NCBI GenBank assembly: GCA_902494345.1
Contig: CABUSV010000003.1
Span: forward strand, 1 to 64,000
Source: an uncultured Collinsella sp.
Lineage (GTDB): Bacteria; Actinomycetota; Coriobacteriia; Coriobacteriales; Coriobacteriaceae
Direction of reading: 5' to 3'
DNA length: 64,000 nucleotides
Position 1 is the first letter of the stretch. The number at the start of each line of letters is the position of its first letter. The notes under the pieces were generated by a model, which was not told the origin of the DNA, ran no database searches, and saw only the letters and a list, made by a program, of their open reading frames with translations. The position numbers and the translations under genes are program-made. Shown one piece after another: positions 33,677-42,357 of the stretch.

Positions 33677-34774
33677 TTAGAGCTGGGCGGCGTCCTCGAG
33701 GAGAGCGTCCCAGATGGCGAGGGCGGCGGCTGCTTCGGCTACGGGGACGGCTCGGGGGACGATGCAGGGATCGTGGCGGCCGTGGACCGAGAGCTCGGCA
33801 TTTTCCATAGCGTCCATGTCTACGGTCTGCTGCTCGCGGCCAATGGAGGGCGTCGGCTTTACGGCCATACGCCACATGACGGGCGCGCCGGTCGAAATAC
33901 CGCCCAGGGCGCCGCCGGCGTTGTTGGATTCGACCTCGATCTTTCCGGTCTCGGCATCGATGCGATACGGATCGTTGTTCTCGCTGCCGCGCATGGCGGC
34001 CACGGCAAAGCCCATGCCAAACTCCACGCCCTTTACGGCGGGAATCCCGAACGCGATTTGAGCGATGCGGTTCTCGATGCCGTCAAACATGGGGTCGCCG
34101 ATGCCCGCGGGAAGCCCGTAAATGCCGCACTCCACGATGCCGCCGATGCTGTCGAGTTCGTCGCGCGCGGCTAGGATCTCCTCGCGCATGCGGCCGGCTG
34201 CGGCGGCGTCAATGCACGGCAGATCGTTCGTAAGGATCGCCTTGCGGTCGGCCTCGCGATAGACCATATCGTCCATCGGCAGGTCGGAGATGCCGCCGAT
34301 CTGCGCCACGTGAGCCATCACCCGAATACCGCGGGCCTCGAGTGCCTGCAGCGCAATGCCGCCGGCGATGCATAAGGGTGCCGTTAGGCGGCCGGAAAAA
34401 TGCCCGCCACCAGCGACATCGTGCATGTTGTGATACTTTACGCGCGCAGGGAAGTCCGCATGTCCGGGACGGGGCTTGCGGCGCAGCTCGGAGTAATCCT
34501 TGGAGCGCGTGTTGGTGTTCTCGATAATCGCGGCGATGGGCGCGCCGGTGGTATGTCCATCGACAACACCGGCGATGATGTGGGCGGCGTCGGCCTCGCG
34601 GCGTTTGGTCGCGGTCTCGTCGCGACCGGGGGCGCGACGGTCGAGGAAGGCCTGCAGCTGCTCCTGGTCAACAGCGATGCCCGCCGGGATGCCATCGAGT
34701 GAGCAGCCGATGGCGGGGGAGTGCGACTGGCCGAAAATGCTCAGATGCAAGACGTTGCCAAAGGTCGAGGACAT
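33677..34774 (-). CDS. aroC: Chorismate synthase
   Basis: 365 residues with family blocks FGQSHSPAIG (His), GRDETATKRREAD, GAPIAAIIENTNTRSKDY, PRPGHADF and ESNNAGGALGGISTG. It converts EPSP to chorismate using reduced FMN. It lies 1 nt downstream of aroA and 53 nt upstream of pheA in the operon direction, so translation is likely coupled to aroA. Confidence 0.96.
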   Translation of the reverse strand: MSSTFGNVLHLSIFGQSHSPAIGCSLDGIPAGIAVDQEQLQAFLDRRAPGRDETATKRREADAAHIIAGVVDGHTTGAPIAAIIENTNTRSKDYSELRRKPRPGHADFPARVKYHNMHDVAGGGHFSGRLTAPLCIAGGIALQALEARGIRVMAHVAQIGGISDLPMDDMVYREADRKAILTNDLPCIDAAAAGRMREEILAARDELDSIGGIVECGIYGLPAGIGDPMFDGIENRIAQIAFGIPAVKGVEFGMGFAVAAMRGSENNDPYRIDAETGKIEVESNNAGGALGGISTGAPVMWRMAVKPTPSIGREQQTVDMDAMENAELSVHGRHDPCIVPRAVPVAEAAAALAIWDALLEDAAQL

Positions 34775-34775
34775 G

Positions 34776-36095
34776 CTATTCCTCCTCGAGTGTGACCTTG
34801 CCGCCCAGCAGACGGTAGTGGTCGAAGAAATCGGGATAGGACTTGTTGACGGCCTCGGCGCCGTGGATCACGACCTCGCCGGTGGCACGGCTCGCGGCGA
34901 TGGCGGCCATCATGGCGATGCGGTGGTCGTTGTGCGAATCGACCTCGCCGCCGGTAAAGGCATCGACACCCTTGATGATGAGGTCGTCACCGGCAATGCG
35001 CACCTGCGCGCCCAACGCGGTGAGCTCGCGGGTGGTGGTGGCCAGACGGTCGGATTCCTTGATGCGCAGACGGGCGCAATCGCGGATAAAGGTGCGGCCC
35101 TGTGCCAGTGAGGCCACGGCCGAGATAACGGGCACGAGGTCGGGAATGTCGTGGGCGCTCATCTCAAAGCCGGCGAGTTTGTCAGACTGCACGGTGGCGG
35201 CGTTGGTGGAGCGCACGATGCGGGCGCCAAAGCGCGAAAGCGCGGCAAGTACGTTGCGGTCGCCCTGGGCCGAGCTAAGTGACACACCCTCGACGGTGAT
35301 GGGGTCGGAGCCGATGGCGCCGGCGCACAGCCAAAAGGCAGCGTTGGACCAGTCACCCTCGACGGCCACGCTGCCGGGCGTGCGATACGAGCCACTGCTC
35401 ACGCGGAAGTTCGTGACCTCGGGCTGGCCGTCCCGGGCGGGAATACGCTCGACGTTGACCTCGACGCCGAAGGCCTTCATGGCCTGGATCGTCAGGTTGA
35501 TGTAGGGGCGGCTCTCAATGAGGCCGGTCACCTGCACGCAGGAGGGCTGGGCCAGCAGCGGGGCTGCCAGCAGCAGGCCCGAGATGTACTGCGAGCTCAC
35601 GTTGCCCGGTAGCACAAAGGTGCCCGGGCGCATGCGTCCGCTCGTCTTGAGCGGAAAACCGCCCAGACCCTGTAGGTCGCAGCCGGCGGCGATAATCTCG
35701 TCCGAGAGCGGGGACAGCGGACGGGCGCCCAAGCGTCCCTGACCCACAAAAGTTGCTTCTGCGCCCAACGCGCAGGCGACGGGCAGCATAAAGCGGAGCG
35801 TAGAGCCACTTTCGCCGCAGTCAAGCGTGCCACCGGCAAGGGCCTTGAGCAGGCCAAACTCAACACTCTTCATGGTGGGGTGGACCTGGAAGCCGTCCTC
35901 GACAGTCTCGATGCGGGCGCCCAGGGCCGTAAGGCAACGCACCGTGGCCTCGATGTCGGCGCAGGTCGTGTTACAAGCAACGTGTGTCTCGCCGTTGGCA
36001 AGCGCGGCGCAGATGATCAGGCGGTGCGCCATCGACTTGGACGCGATGGCGGGAACGGTGCCCTTAAGTGGGGACGGGGTGATGCGGGCTAGCAT
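34776..36095 (-). CDS. aroA: 3-phosphoshikimate 1-carboxyvinyltransferase (EPSP synthase)
   Basis: 439 residues. It has the SKSMAHRLIICAALANG start (Lys and Ser for substrate), DCGESGSTLRFMLPVA, SSQYISGLLLA, and KESDRLATTTREL with DSHNDHRIAM. It joins PEP to shikimate-3-phosphate. The start overlaps the aroB stop by 7 nt. GESGSTLRF resembles class I-type variants; inhibitor sensitivity cannot be read from this. Confidence 0.95.
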   Translation of the reverse strand: MLARITPSPLKGTVPAIASKSMAHRLIICAALANGETHVACNTTCADIEATVRCLTALGARIETVEDGFQVHPTMKSVEFGLLKALAGGTLDCGESGSTLRFMLPVACALGAEATFVGQGRLGARPLSPLSDEIIAAGCDLQGLGGFPLKTSGRMRPGTFVLPGNVSSQYISGLLLAAPLLAQPSCVQVTGLIESRPYINLTIQAMKAFGVEVNVERIPARDGQPEVTNFRVSSGSYRTPGSVAVEGDWSNAAFWLCAGAIGSDPITVEGVSLSSAQGDRNVLAALSRFGARIVRSTNAATVQSDKLAGFEMSAHDIPDLVPVISAVASLAQGRTFIRDCARLRIKESDRLATTTRELTALGAQVRIAGDDLIIKGVDAFTGGEVDSHNDHRIAMMAAIAASRATGEVVIHGAEAVNKSYPDFFDHYRLLGGKVTLEEE

Positions 36096-37195
36096 GCGGA
36101 TGCGTCTCCCTTCTGGCCGAGGCCTTCGGCAATGAGTTCGTGGAAAGTGGAAAGCGGCGTGCGGTCGATGCTGCAGCGGCCAATGCCGTGCGGAATCACC
36201 AGGTCGATGGTGTCGCCCGCGCGCTTCTTGTCGTGGAGCGCCTCGGCAAAGACGGCATCGACATCGAGGTCGCAGCGGGTCTTGAGACCGTGACGTGCAC
36301 AGAGCTCTTCGATGCGCTCCGGCAGTGCAGCATCGCAGACGCCGTGCAGGGCCGCGGCGCGCGTGATGATGCCCATGCCGATCGACACGCAGTTGCCGTG
36401 TCCGAGCTCAAAGTGCTCGCAGGCCTCGACGGCGTGTCCGGCGCTGTGTCCAAAGTTGAGGAGCTTGCGCTGGTTGGTCTCGCGCTCGTCGGCGACGACC
36501 ACGGCGCGCTTGATGTCGATGTTGCGGGCGATGATGAGCGCTACGCGGGCCACATCGCGGTTGAGCAGCTCCAGCGTGAGCGGGGTCTTCTCCAGCTCGG
36601 CGAAAAGCTCCGGGTCGGCGATCACGGCGTGCTTGACGACCTCGCCGCAGCCGTCGGCGAACTGCTCGGGCGTGAGGGTGGCCAGGCACCCCACGTCGGC
36701 GATAACCACGCTCGGCTGCCAAAAGGCGCCGGCCAAGTTCTTGCCTGCAGCCAGGTCGATGGCGGTCTTGCCGCCCACCGACGAATCCACCATGGCGAGC
36801 AGGCTCGTCGGAATCTGCACAAACTTGCAGCCGCGCATGTAGGTGGCGGCCACAAAGCCCGCCACGTCGCCCACGACGCCGCCGCCGAGTGCCACGATCA
36901 CGTCGGAGCGCGAAAGCTCGTGCTCGGCCACAAACTCCAAAATGGCAACATAGGTTTCGGCGCGCTTATGGGCCTCGCCTGCTTCGAAGGTGCAGACGCT
37001 CACCTCGTAGCCTGACGCCTCCAGGCTCTGCTTAACGGGCATCTGGTAGAGCGGGCCCACGTTGGTGTCCGTCACGATGACGGCCTTGGTGCCGCCGGCA
37101 GTGGCGCGCACGAGCGGTCCCGCCTGCTCCAGCAAAAACGTGCCAACATGCACCTGGTAGGGGCGTGCAGTGTCGATATCGATGGTAATCGCCAT
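36089..37195 (-). CDS. aroB: 3-dehydroquinate synthase
   Basis: 368 residues: NAD-binding GGGVVGDVAGFVAATYMRG, IPTSLLAMVDSSVGGKTAID, the metal ligands in GCGEVVKHAVI, LNFGHSAGHAVE and GHGNCVSIGM. It closes DAHP to dehydroquinate. ATG 37195 is chosen with GAAAGGA 9 nt upstream; an extended frame to 37342 is within tyrA. It is the third gene of the operon. Confidence 0.95.
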   Translation of the reverse strand: MAITIDIDTARPYQVHVGTFLLEQAGPLVRATAGGTKAVIVTDTNVGPLYQMPVKQSLEASGYEVSVCTFEAGEAHKRAETYVAILEFVAEHELSRSDVIVALGGGVVGDVAGFVAATYMRGCKFVQIPTSLLAMVDSSVGGKTAIDLAAGKNLAGAFWQPSVVIADVGCLATLTPEQFADGCGEVVKHAVIADPELFAELEKTPLTLELLNRDVARVALIIARNIDIKRAVVVADERETNQRKLLNFGHSAGHAVEACEHFELGHGNCVSIGMGIITRAAALHGVCDAALPERIEELCARHGLKTRCDLDVDAVFAEALHDKKRAGDTIDLVIPHGIGRCSIDRTPLSTFHELIAEGLGQKGDASAC

Positions 37196-37232
37196 AAGCT
37201 TCGGTCCTTTCGACCTGGCGTGATAGGTTGGT

Positions 37233-38147
37233 CTAGTGGGAGGCCTCGTCGTCGAGTGCGCGCTTAATGCGGTCACCTTCGGCAAGGAGATTCTCCAGAT
37301 AGCGCTGGTCGCGGTCTTTGAGCGCACGGCTGTAGGCGCCAAGCGACTCGATCAGATGATCGATCTCGAAGGCGAGCGCGTCGGCGTCGTCGATCATGAG
37401 CTCGGACCACATTTGCGGGTTGAGGTGCGCCACGCGGGTGAGATCGCGGTAGCTACCGGCCGAAAAGCCGTGGTGGACCTGGGCAGTGGGGCTTTTGACG
37501 TAGGCGTTGGATACCACGTGCGCAAGCTGGCTCGTGAAGGCGATGACGCGGTCGTGCTCGGCGGCGCTGGTCACGCTGAACTTGCCAAAGCCCAAGGGGC
37601 GCACCATCTCGCGCACCTGGCCCAAAAGCTCGAGCTTGAGCGCGTCGTCCACTGCGGGCGGTACAAGCACGAGCGGTGCGCCCTGGAACAGGTCGGCGCG
37701 AGAGTGTGCGTAGCCCGAGAACTGCGTGCCCGCCATGGGGTGCGCACCCACAAAGTAAAAGCCGTGCTCGCGGGCAAGCTCAAAGGCGCGCTCGCACACG
37801 ATGCCTTTGACGCCCACCGTGTCGATCACCACGGGGCCCATGATGGCCTCGGTGTCGGTGGCGTCGGCGAGTGCCTGGGCATGCGCCTCGAGCCACTCGA
37901 TGCAGGCCTCGGGGTAGCAAGCCAGGACGATGATGTCGCATTCGGCGAGTGTCTTGTCGTTGAGCTCTCCGGCGACAGTGCCCATGCTGGCGGCCGTCAT
38001 GACATCGTCATCGGGGTCCCAGGCCAGCACGCGGACGCCCGCCTGCGCATAGCCGCGGGCAAAGCTGCCGCCGATGAGGCCAAGGCCGACGATACCGGCG
38101 CACTTGGGGCCGCCCTGGTTAACGCGCGCGTTTCTCACCGTACCCAT
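37233..38147 (-). CDS. tyrA: Prephenate dehydrogenase
   Basis: 304 residues with an N-terminal Rossmann motif GIVGLGLIGGSFA, the VIDTVGVKG and FVGAHPMAGTQFSGYAHSRADLF block (catalytic His), and a helical dimerization half with VAHLNPQMWSELM. It oxidises prephenate to hydroxyphenylpyruvate for tyrosine. There is no ACT domain. It begins 3 nt after the DAHP synthase stop. Confidence 0.93.
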   Translation of the reverse strand: MGTVRNARVNQGGPKCAGIVGLGLIGGSFARGYAQAGVRVLAWDPDDDVMTAASMGTVAGELNDKTLAECDIIVLACYPEACIEWLEAHAQALADATDTEAIMGPVVIDTVGVKGIVCERAFELAREHGFYFVGAHPMAGTQFSGYAHSRADLFQGAPLVLVPPAVDDALKLELLGQVREMVRPLGFGKFSVTSAAEHDRVIAFTSQLAHVVSNAYVKSPTAQVHHGFSAGSYRDLTRVAHLNPQMWSELMIDDADALAFEIDHLIESLGAYSRALKDRDQRYLENLLAEGDRIKRALDDEASH

Positions 38148-38150
38148 GGG

Positions 38151-39173
38151 CTACTCCATGGTCTCTTGGCAGACAACCTCGCGGATGGCTCGGATGCGGC
38201 GCATGGTGTCATCGAACTGATCGGGGGTGAGGGCCTGGGCGCCGTCGGACCAGGCTCGGCTCGGCTCGTCGTGGACCTCGATCTCCAGGCCGTTGGCACC
38301 GCAGGCGGTCGCGGCGAGCGCCATGGGCTCAACGTAGCGGGTGTAGCCGGTGGCGTGGCTGGGGTCGGCGACGACGGGCAGGTGCGACAGGTGGTGCAGC
38401 ACCGGCACGGCGTTGAGGTCGAAGGTGTTGCGGGTGCGGGTCTCGAAGGTGCGGATACCGCGCTCGCACAGGATGACGTTGTCGTTGCCCTCGCTCATGA
38501 TGTACTCGGCTGCCATAAGCAGCTCGTCGATCGTGCCGGACATGCCGCGCTTGAGCAGAATCGGTGTCTGGGTCTTGCCGACCTCCTTGAGCAGAGGGAA
38601 GTTCTGAGCGTTGCGGGCGCCGATCTGCATGACGTCGATCTTCTTGTCCAGGAAGACCTGCACGTCGCGCGGGTCCATGATCTCGGTGACGATCGGCATG
38701 TCGAGCTCGGCAGACGCCTCGCACAGCAGGTCGAGGCCGGCGGGGCCCATGCCCTGGTAGGCGTAGGGGGAGGTGCGGGGCTTGTAGGCACCGCCGCGCA
38801 GCATCGAGGCGCCGGCGGCCTTTACGCGGCGGGCGATGCGGATGAGGTTCTCGCCCTCGACGGAGCACGGGCCGGCGATGACCTGGAACTGATCGCCGCC
38901 GATCTTGACGCCGTGGCCGCAGTCGATGACGGAGTCCTCGGGGTGGAACTTGCGGTTGGCGCGCTTGAACGGCTCGGAGACGCGCTGTACGCGCTCGACG
39001 ACATCCATGGACTCGAGCAGGAACGGGTCGATCTTGGTCGTATCGCCCACCAGGCCGATGATCGTCTCGTTCTCGCCGCGCGAGACATCGGTCTTCAGGC
39101 CCTTTTTCTCAATCCAGCTGACGATATGGCTGACGGCCTCGTCGCTGGCGCTCTGCTTTAAAATTGCAATCAT
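38151..39173 (-). CDS. aroF: 3-deoxy-7-phosphoheptulonate (DAHP) synthase, type I beta
   Basis: 340 residues. A ferredoxin-like regulatory N-terminal domain (1-70) precedes the barrel: IAGPCSVEGEN, LRGGAYKPRTSPYAYQG, EIMDPRDV, IGARNAQNF, LLKRGMSGTIDELL, CERGIRTFE and ADPSHATG. It condenses PEP and erythrose-4-phosphate, the entry step. ATG 39173 has GAGAGG 6 nt upstream. It is the first structural gene of the operon, behind a leader hairpin. Confidence 0.95.
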   Translation of the reverse strand: MIAILKQSASDEAVSHIVSWIEKKGLKTDVSRGENETIIGLVGDTTKIDPFLLESMDVVERVQRVSEPFKRANRKFHPEDSVIDCGHGVKIGGDQFQVIAGPCSVEGENLIRIARRVKAAGASMLRGGAYKPRTSPYAYQGMGPAGLDLLCEASAELDMPIVTEIMDPRDVQVFLDKKIDVMQIGARNAQNFPLLKEVGKTQTPILLKRGMSGTIDELLMAAEYIMSEGNDNVILCERGIRTFETRTRNTFDLNAVPVLHHLSHLPVVADPSHATGYTRYVEPMALAATACGANGLEIEVHDEPSRAWSDGAQALTPDQFDDTMRRIRAIREVVCQETME

Positions 39174-39183
39174 GGTGTGCCTC

Positions 39184-39246
39184 TCACCTCGATGGATAAC
39201 CCTTGCAAAAACGGCCCGCATCGCGAGCCGTGTATATATGGTGCAT
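39184..39246 (-). CDS. Possible 20-residue leader peptide of the aromatic operon
   Basis: ATG 39246 opens MHHIYTARDAGRFCKGYPSR, ending in TGA inside the ribosome-site region of aroF. Tyr5 comes immediately before the terminator hairpin; Phe13 and Tyr17 follow. A TAGTAT -10-like box 8 nt upstream of the ATG would make it leaderless. There is no ribosome site otherwise. No homologue is recalled; coding is an inference. Confidence 0.3.
   Translation of the reverse strand: MHHIYTARDAGRFCKGYPSR
39206..39231 (-). terminator. Attenuator-like terminator in the aromatic operon leader
   Basis: On the minus strand ACGGCTCGC-GAT-GCGGGCCGT (9 bp, one G-T pair) is followed by TTTTT, ending 33 nt before the aroF ATG. 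A terminator inside the 5' leader fits control by attenuation. Confidence 0.6.
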
Positions 39247-39336
39247 GAGAGTTTATACTATCTGACTTGCTTTTGCCTTCTAAAGTGGGCCGTTGCACCG
39301 CGTCTTCCTCGGAATTGCAAAGCTTTTTCTTTTATT

Positions 39337-39366
39337 TTGATAGCCCGTGGTGCACTTGGGTATAAT
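39337..39366 (+). promoter_or_regulatory. Promoter of tRNA-Arg(CCG)
   Basis: TTGATA (39337-39342), 18-nt spacer, TATAAT (39361-39366), 11 nt before the tRNA 5' end. Confidence 0.7.
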
Positions 39367-39377
39367 GCCAAACGTTG

Positions 39378-39454
39378 GCCCTATTAGCTCAGGGGATTAG
39401 AGCGTCTGCCTCCGGAGCAGAAGGCCGTTGGTTCGAATCCAACATGGGGCACCA
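39378..39454 (+). tRNA. tRNA-Arg (anticodon CCG)
   Basis: 77 nt. The acceptor is GCCCTAT / ATGGGGC, and the anticodon stem TCTGC/GCAGA carries loop CTCCGGA (CCG at 39412-39414). The T-arm has GGTTCGAATCC, and CCA is encoded. Confidence 0.97.
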
Positions 39455-39465
39455 TCGAACGTAAG

Positions 39466-39499
39466 ACCGTCCGAACCTCGCATGGTCCGGGCGGTTTTT
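39466..39499 (+). terminator. Terminator after tRNA-Arg(CCG)
   Basis: ACCGTCCGAACC / GGTCCGGGCGGT stem with one mismatch and one G-T pair, followed by TTTTT. Confidence 0.8.
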
Positions 39500-39530
39500 C
39501 TTATACCGACGCGACGTGATGGGACGTGGT

Positions 39531-42254
39531 ATGGCAGCAACGGATATCGAGCGCGGACTCTCGACCGCCGAGGTCGAGGAGCGCATCGCCGCCGGTAAGA
39601 TCAACCGCAACATGGAGCTCAAGACCAAGTCGGTCAAAGAGCTCATCATCGAGAACCTCTGCACGCTGTTCAATTTGATCAACGTGATCTTGGCTTTCCT
39701 GGTCATTTTGACCGGTTCGTTTAAGAATCTGACGTTCCTGTTCGTGGTGTTCTTGAACACCGCTATCGGCGTCATTCAGTCCATGCGTTCCAAGAAGATG
39801 GTCGATAAGCTCACGCTGCTGACCTCCAAGAAGGCCATCGCGGTGCGCGACGGTGCCGAGGTGGAGCTCGACTTGGACCAGATCGTTCTCGACGACATCA
39901 TCCGCCTGGGGCGCGGCGATCAGATTCCCGCTGACGCCGTGGTGGTTTCGGGCGAGGCGCTCGTGAACGAGAGCCTGCTGACGGGCGAGAGCGACCTTAT
40001 TAAGAAACAGCCCGGTTCCGAGCTCATGAGCGGCAGCTTTATCGACTCGGGCTTGCTGCGCGCCCGCGTGATTCATGTCGGCGCCGACAACTACGTGGCC
40101 AAAATTAATAACGAGGCCAAGTACGTCAAAAAGGTCAATTCCGAGATCATGAACGCGCTCAACGCCATCGTGCGCTTTGCGAGCATCATCATGATCCCGC
40201 TCGGTTTGGCGTTGTTTGCCTCGAATGTGAGCGAGCTGTGGGATGGCGCGGGAACCCCGGGCGATAGCGCGCTTTCGTGGTGCTTCTCCGAGCTGTTGGC
40301 TGGTCATGTGCCTTCGTCGGCGCTGCTGTCCACGGTGGGCGCCCTGCTGGGCATGATCCCGCAAGGCCTGGTGCTGCTGACCTCGTCGGTGCTCGCCATC
40401 GCCACGGTGCGCCTGGCCCGCCGCAAGGTGCTGGCGCAGCAGCTCTACTGCATCGAGACGCTCGCTCGCGTCGACGTGCTGTGCCTGGACAAGACGGGCA
40501 CTATCACGTCGGGCCGCATGGAGGTCGAGGGCACCTACCCGCTGCCTGTTGAGGGTGTTGGCTTTGGCGTGGACTCGGTCGAGGCGGCTGTTCCCGTCGA
40601 TACCACAGTGCTCGATTTTGCGCTGGCTAACGTGGCACGTGCGACTTCGGCCGATGCCAACGAGACCTGCCAGGCGCTGCTCAACTATTACGCCGATCGC
40701 CCGGTCGAGGTGTCTGAGCCGCTGTCGGTCATTCCGTTCTCGTCGTCTAAAAAATGGAGTGGCGCTTCGTTTGCGCAGGGCTCCTACGTAATGGGCGCTG
40801 CGCAGTTTGTGCTTTCTGATCGTGTGTTTTCTCAGGTCGAGAACCGTGTCGCCGAGCTTGCCGATACCTGCCGCGTGCTCGTTGTGGCGCGCGTGGACGG
40901 CTTTACGCCCGATGGCGATATGGTGGGCGTGGCCGAGCCCGTGGGCTTTGTGACCATCCGTGACGAGATTCGTACCTCGGCGGCCGAGACCATCGGCTAC
41001 TTTAACGAGCAGGGCGTGACCCTCAACGTGATCAGTGGCGACGACCCGCGTACGGTGTCGTCGATCGCGCGCGTGGTGGGCGTGCCGGGGGCGGACGCTT
41101 ATGTGGACGCCACGACGCTCGACACGCCGGCCAAGCTCGATGCCGCAGTGGACCGCTACCATGTCTTTGGTCGTGTGACCCCGCAGCAGAAGCGCGAGCT
41201 CGTGCAGGCGCTCAAGCGCCGCGAGCACACCGTGGCCATGACGGGCGACGGCGTCAACGACGTGCTGGCTCTCAAGGAGGCCGACTGCTCCGTTGCCATG
41301 GCGGCCGGCTCCGATGCCGCGCGTAACGTGGCCGAGATCGTGCTGGTCGACAACGACTTTGCCTCGATGCCCGCCGTGGTGGCCGAGGGCCGTCGCTCCA
41401 TCAACAACCTGCAGCGTTCGGCCTTGCTGTTCCTGACCAAGACGCTGTTCTCGATGGGCCTGGCGGCGCTGTGCATTGCGCTGCCGCCGTATCCCTTCGA
41501 GCCCATCCAGATGACGCTCATCAACTTCTTCTGCATCGGCGCGCCGGGCTTTGTGTTGGGCCTGGAGCCCAACAATGCTCGCGTGAAGGGTGCGTTTTTG
41601 ACCAACGTGCTCAAGCGTGCACTGCCGGCGTCGATTGCGGTCATTTTGGCTGCGGTGCTCGATATCTTTGTGGCGCGCGTGTTTGGCTTTAGCCAGCTCA
41701 CGCTGTCTACGATGTGCTTGCTTACGTCGTGCGCGGCGAGCGTCAGCCTGATCTGGCGCATCTCGCAGCCTCTCACGCCCTTACGTGTGGTGCTCTTTGT
41801 GTTTGTAGTCGCCGGCATCCTGGTGGGCGTTATCGGATTCCCAGAGCTGCTGTCTATTGCCAACCTGTCGATGGGCCAGATGGTTATCTTGGCTGTCATT
41901 GTGGTCTTTACCTGCTCGGTGTTCTTTAAGCTCGCTACGATGATGGACTCGCTCAAGCCGCGTCGTCGTCATGCCGCAACTGGTTTTGGCCGCGGTGTGC
42001 GCGTCCACCTGGGTCGCGGTGGCGGCAAGGTGAGCTCGACGGGTTCGACGGCCGAGCGTTTTGCCAAGCGCTTCGCCGCCGACATGGCGCAGCGCCGCGA
42101 AGATCGCACCGCTCGCGAGGCCGAGGCCCGCGCACTCGAGGGTGTGGCCCAAGCCCAGCCCAAGAAAAAGAAGAGTACCGGAGCCAAGCGCTCTCGCGTG
42201 ACCAAGTCCGCCCAAGGCATCAAAGTCTCGATGCCAAGCAAAAAGAAGAAGTAA
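39531..42254 (+). CDS. Cation-transporting P-type ATPase (CtpE-like)
   Basis: About 907 residues with the P-type core: LTGES actuator loop, phosphorylation site DKTGTITSG and GDGVNDVLALKEADC hinge. Eight or more transmembrane helices are visible. The IPQGLVLLTSSV M4 motif and lack of N-terminal metal-binding domains suggest a Ca/Mg-type pump like mycobacterial CtpE rather than a Cu/Zn pump. The last 90 residues are an unusual Arg/Lys-rich cytoplasmic tail ending SMPSKKKK. Starts at GTG 39516, ATG 39519 and ATG 39531 are possible; the last has GGGA 6 nt upstream. Single gene. Confidence 0.88.
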   Translation: MAATDIERGLSTAEVEERIAAGKINRNMELKTKSVKELIIENLCTLFNLINVILAFLVILTGSFKNLTFLFVVFLNTAIGVIQSMRSKKMVDKLTLLTSKKAIAVRDGAEVELDLDQIVLDDIIRLGRGDQIPADAVVVSGEALVNESLLTGESDLIKKQPGSELMSGSFIDSGLLRARVIHVGADNYVAKINNEAKYVKKVNSEIMNALNAIVRFASIIMIPLGLALFASNVSELWDGAGTPGDSALSWCFSELLAGHVPSSALLSTVGALLGMIPQGLVLLTSSVLAIATVRLARRKVLAQQLYCIETLARVDVLCLDKTGTITSGRMEVEGTYPLPVEGVGFGVDSVEAAVPVDTTVLDFALANVARATSADANETCQALLNYYADRPVEVSEPLSVIPFSSSKKWSGASFAQGSYVMGAAQFVLSDRVFSQVENRVAELADTCRVLVVARVDGFTPDGDMVGVAEPVGFVTIRDEIRTSAAETIGYFNEQGVTLNVISGDDPRTVSSIARVVGVPGADAYVDATTLDTPAKLDAAVDRYHVFGRVTPQQKRELVQALKRREHTVAMTGDGVNDVLALKEADCSVAMAAGSDAARNVAEIVLVDNDFASMPAVVAEGRRSINNLQRSALLFLTKTLFSMGLAALCIALPPYPFEPIQMTLINFFCIGAPGFVLGLEPNNARVKGAFLTNVLKRALPASIAVILAAVLDIFVARVFGFSQLTLSTMCLLTSCAASVSLIWRISQPLTPLRVVLFVFVVAGILVGVIGFPELLSIANLSMGQMVILAVIVVFTCSVFFKLATMMDSLKPRRRHAATGFGRGVRVHLGRGGGKVSSTGSTAERFAKRFAADMAQRREDRTAREAEARALEGVAQAQPKKKKSTGAKRSRVTKSAQGIKVSMPSKKKK

Positions 42255-42357
42255 CTACGCGCCCTGGCGATGTTGAATTGGTGCCTTGCTCCAGAGGGGC
42301 CGTGGCGATGTTATGCTCTAACCTCGATTGTTTGAATTGCTTCGAAAAGAGGATGCC

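Noticed and set aside
36140..37015. A 291-codon plus frame opposite aroB
   Set aside because: Shadow frame; aroB has all metal and NAD motifs on the minus strand.
37236..39161. A 641-codon open frame on the plus strand opposite tyrA and DAHP synthase
   Set aside because: Long antisense frames arise from GC-rich codon bias. The minus-strand genes have all family motifs, while this frame is low-complexity Val/Gly/Ala/Asp/His with no domain.
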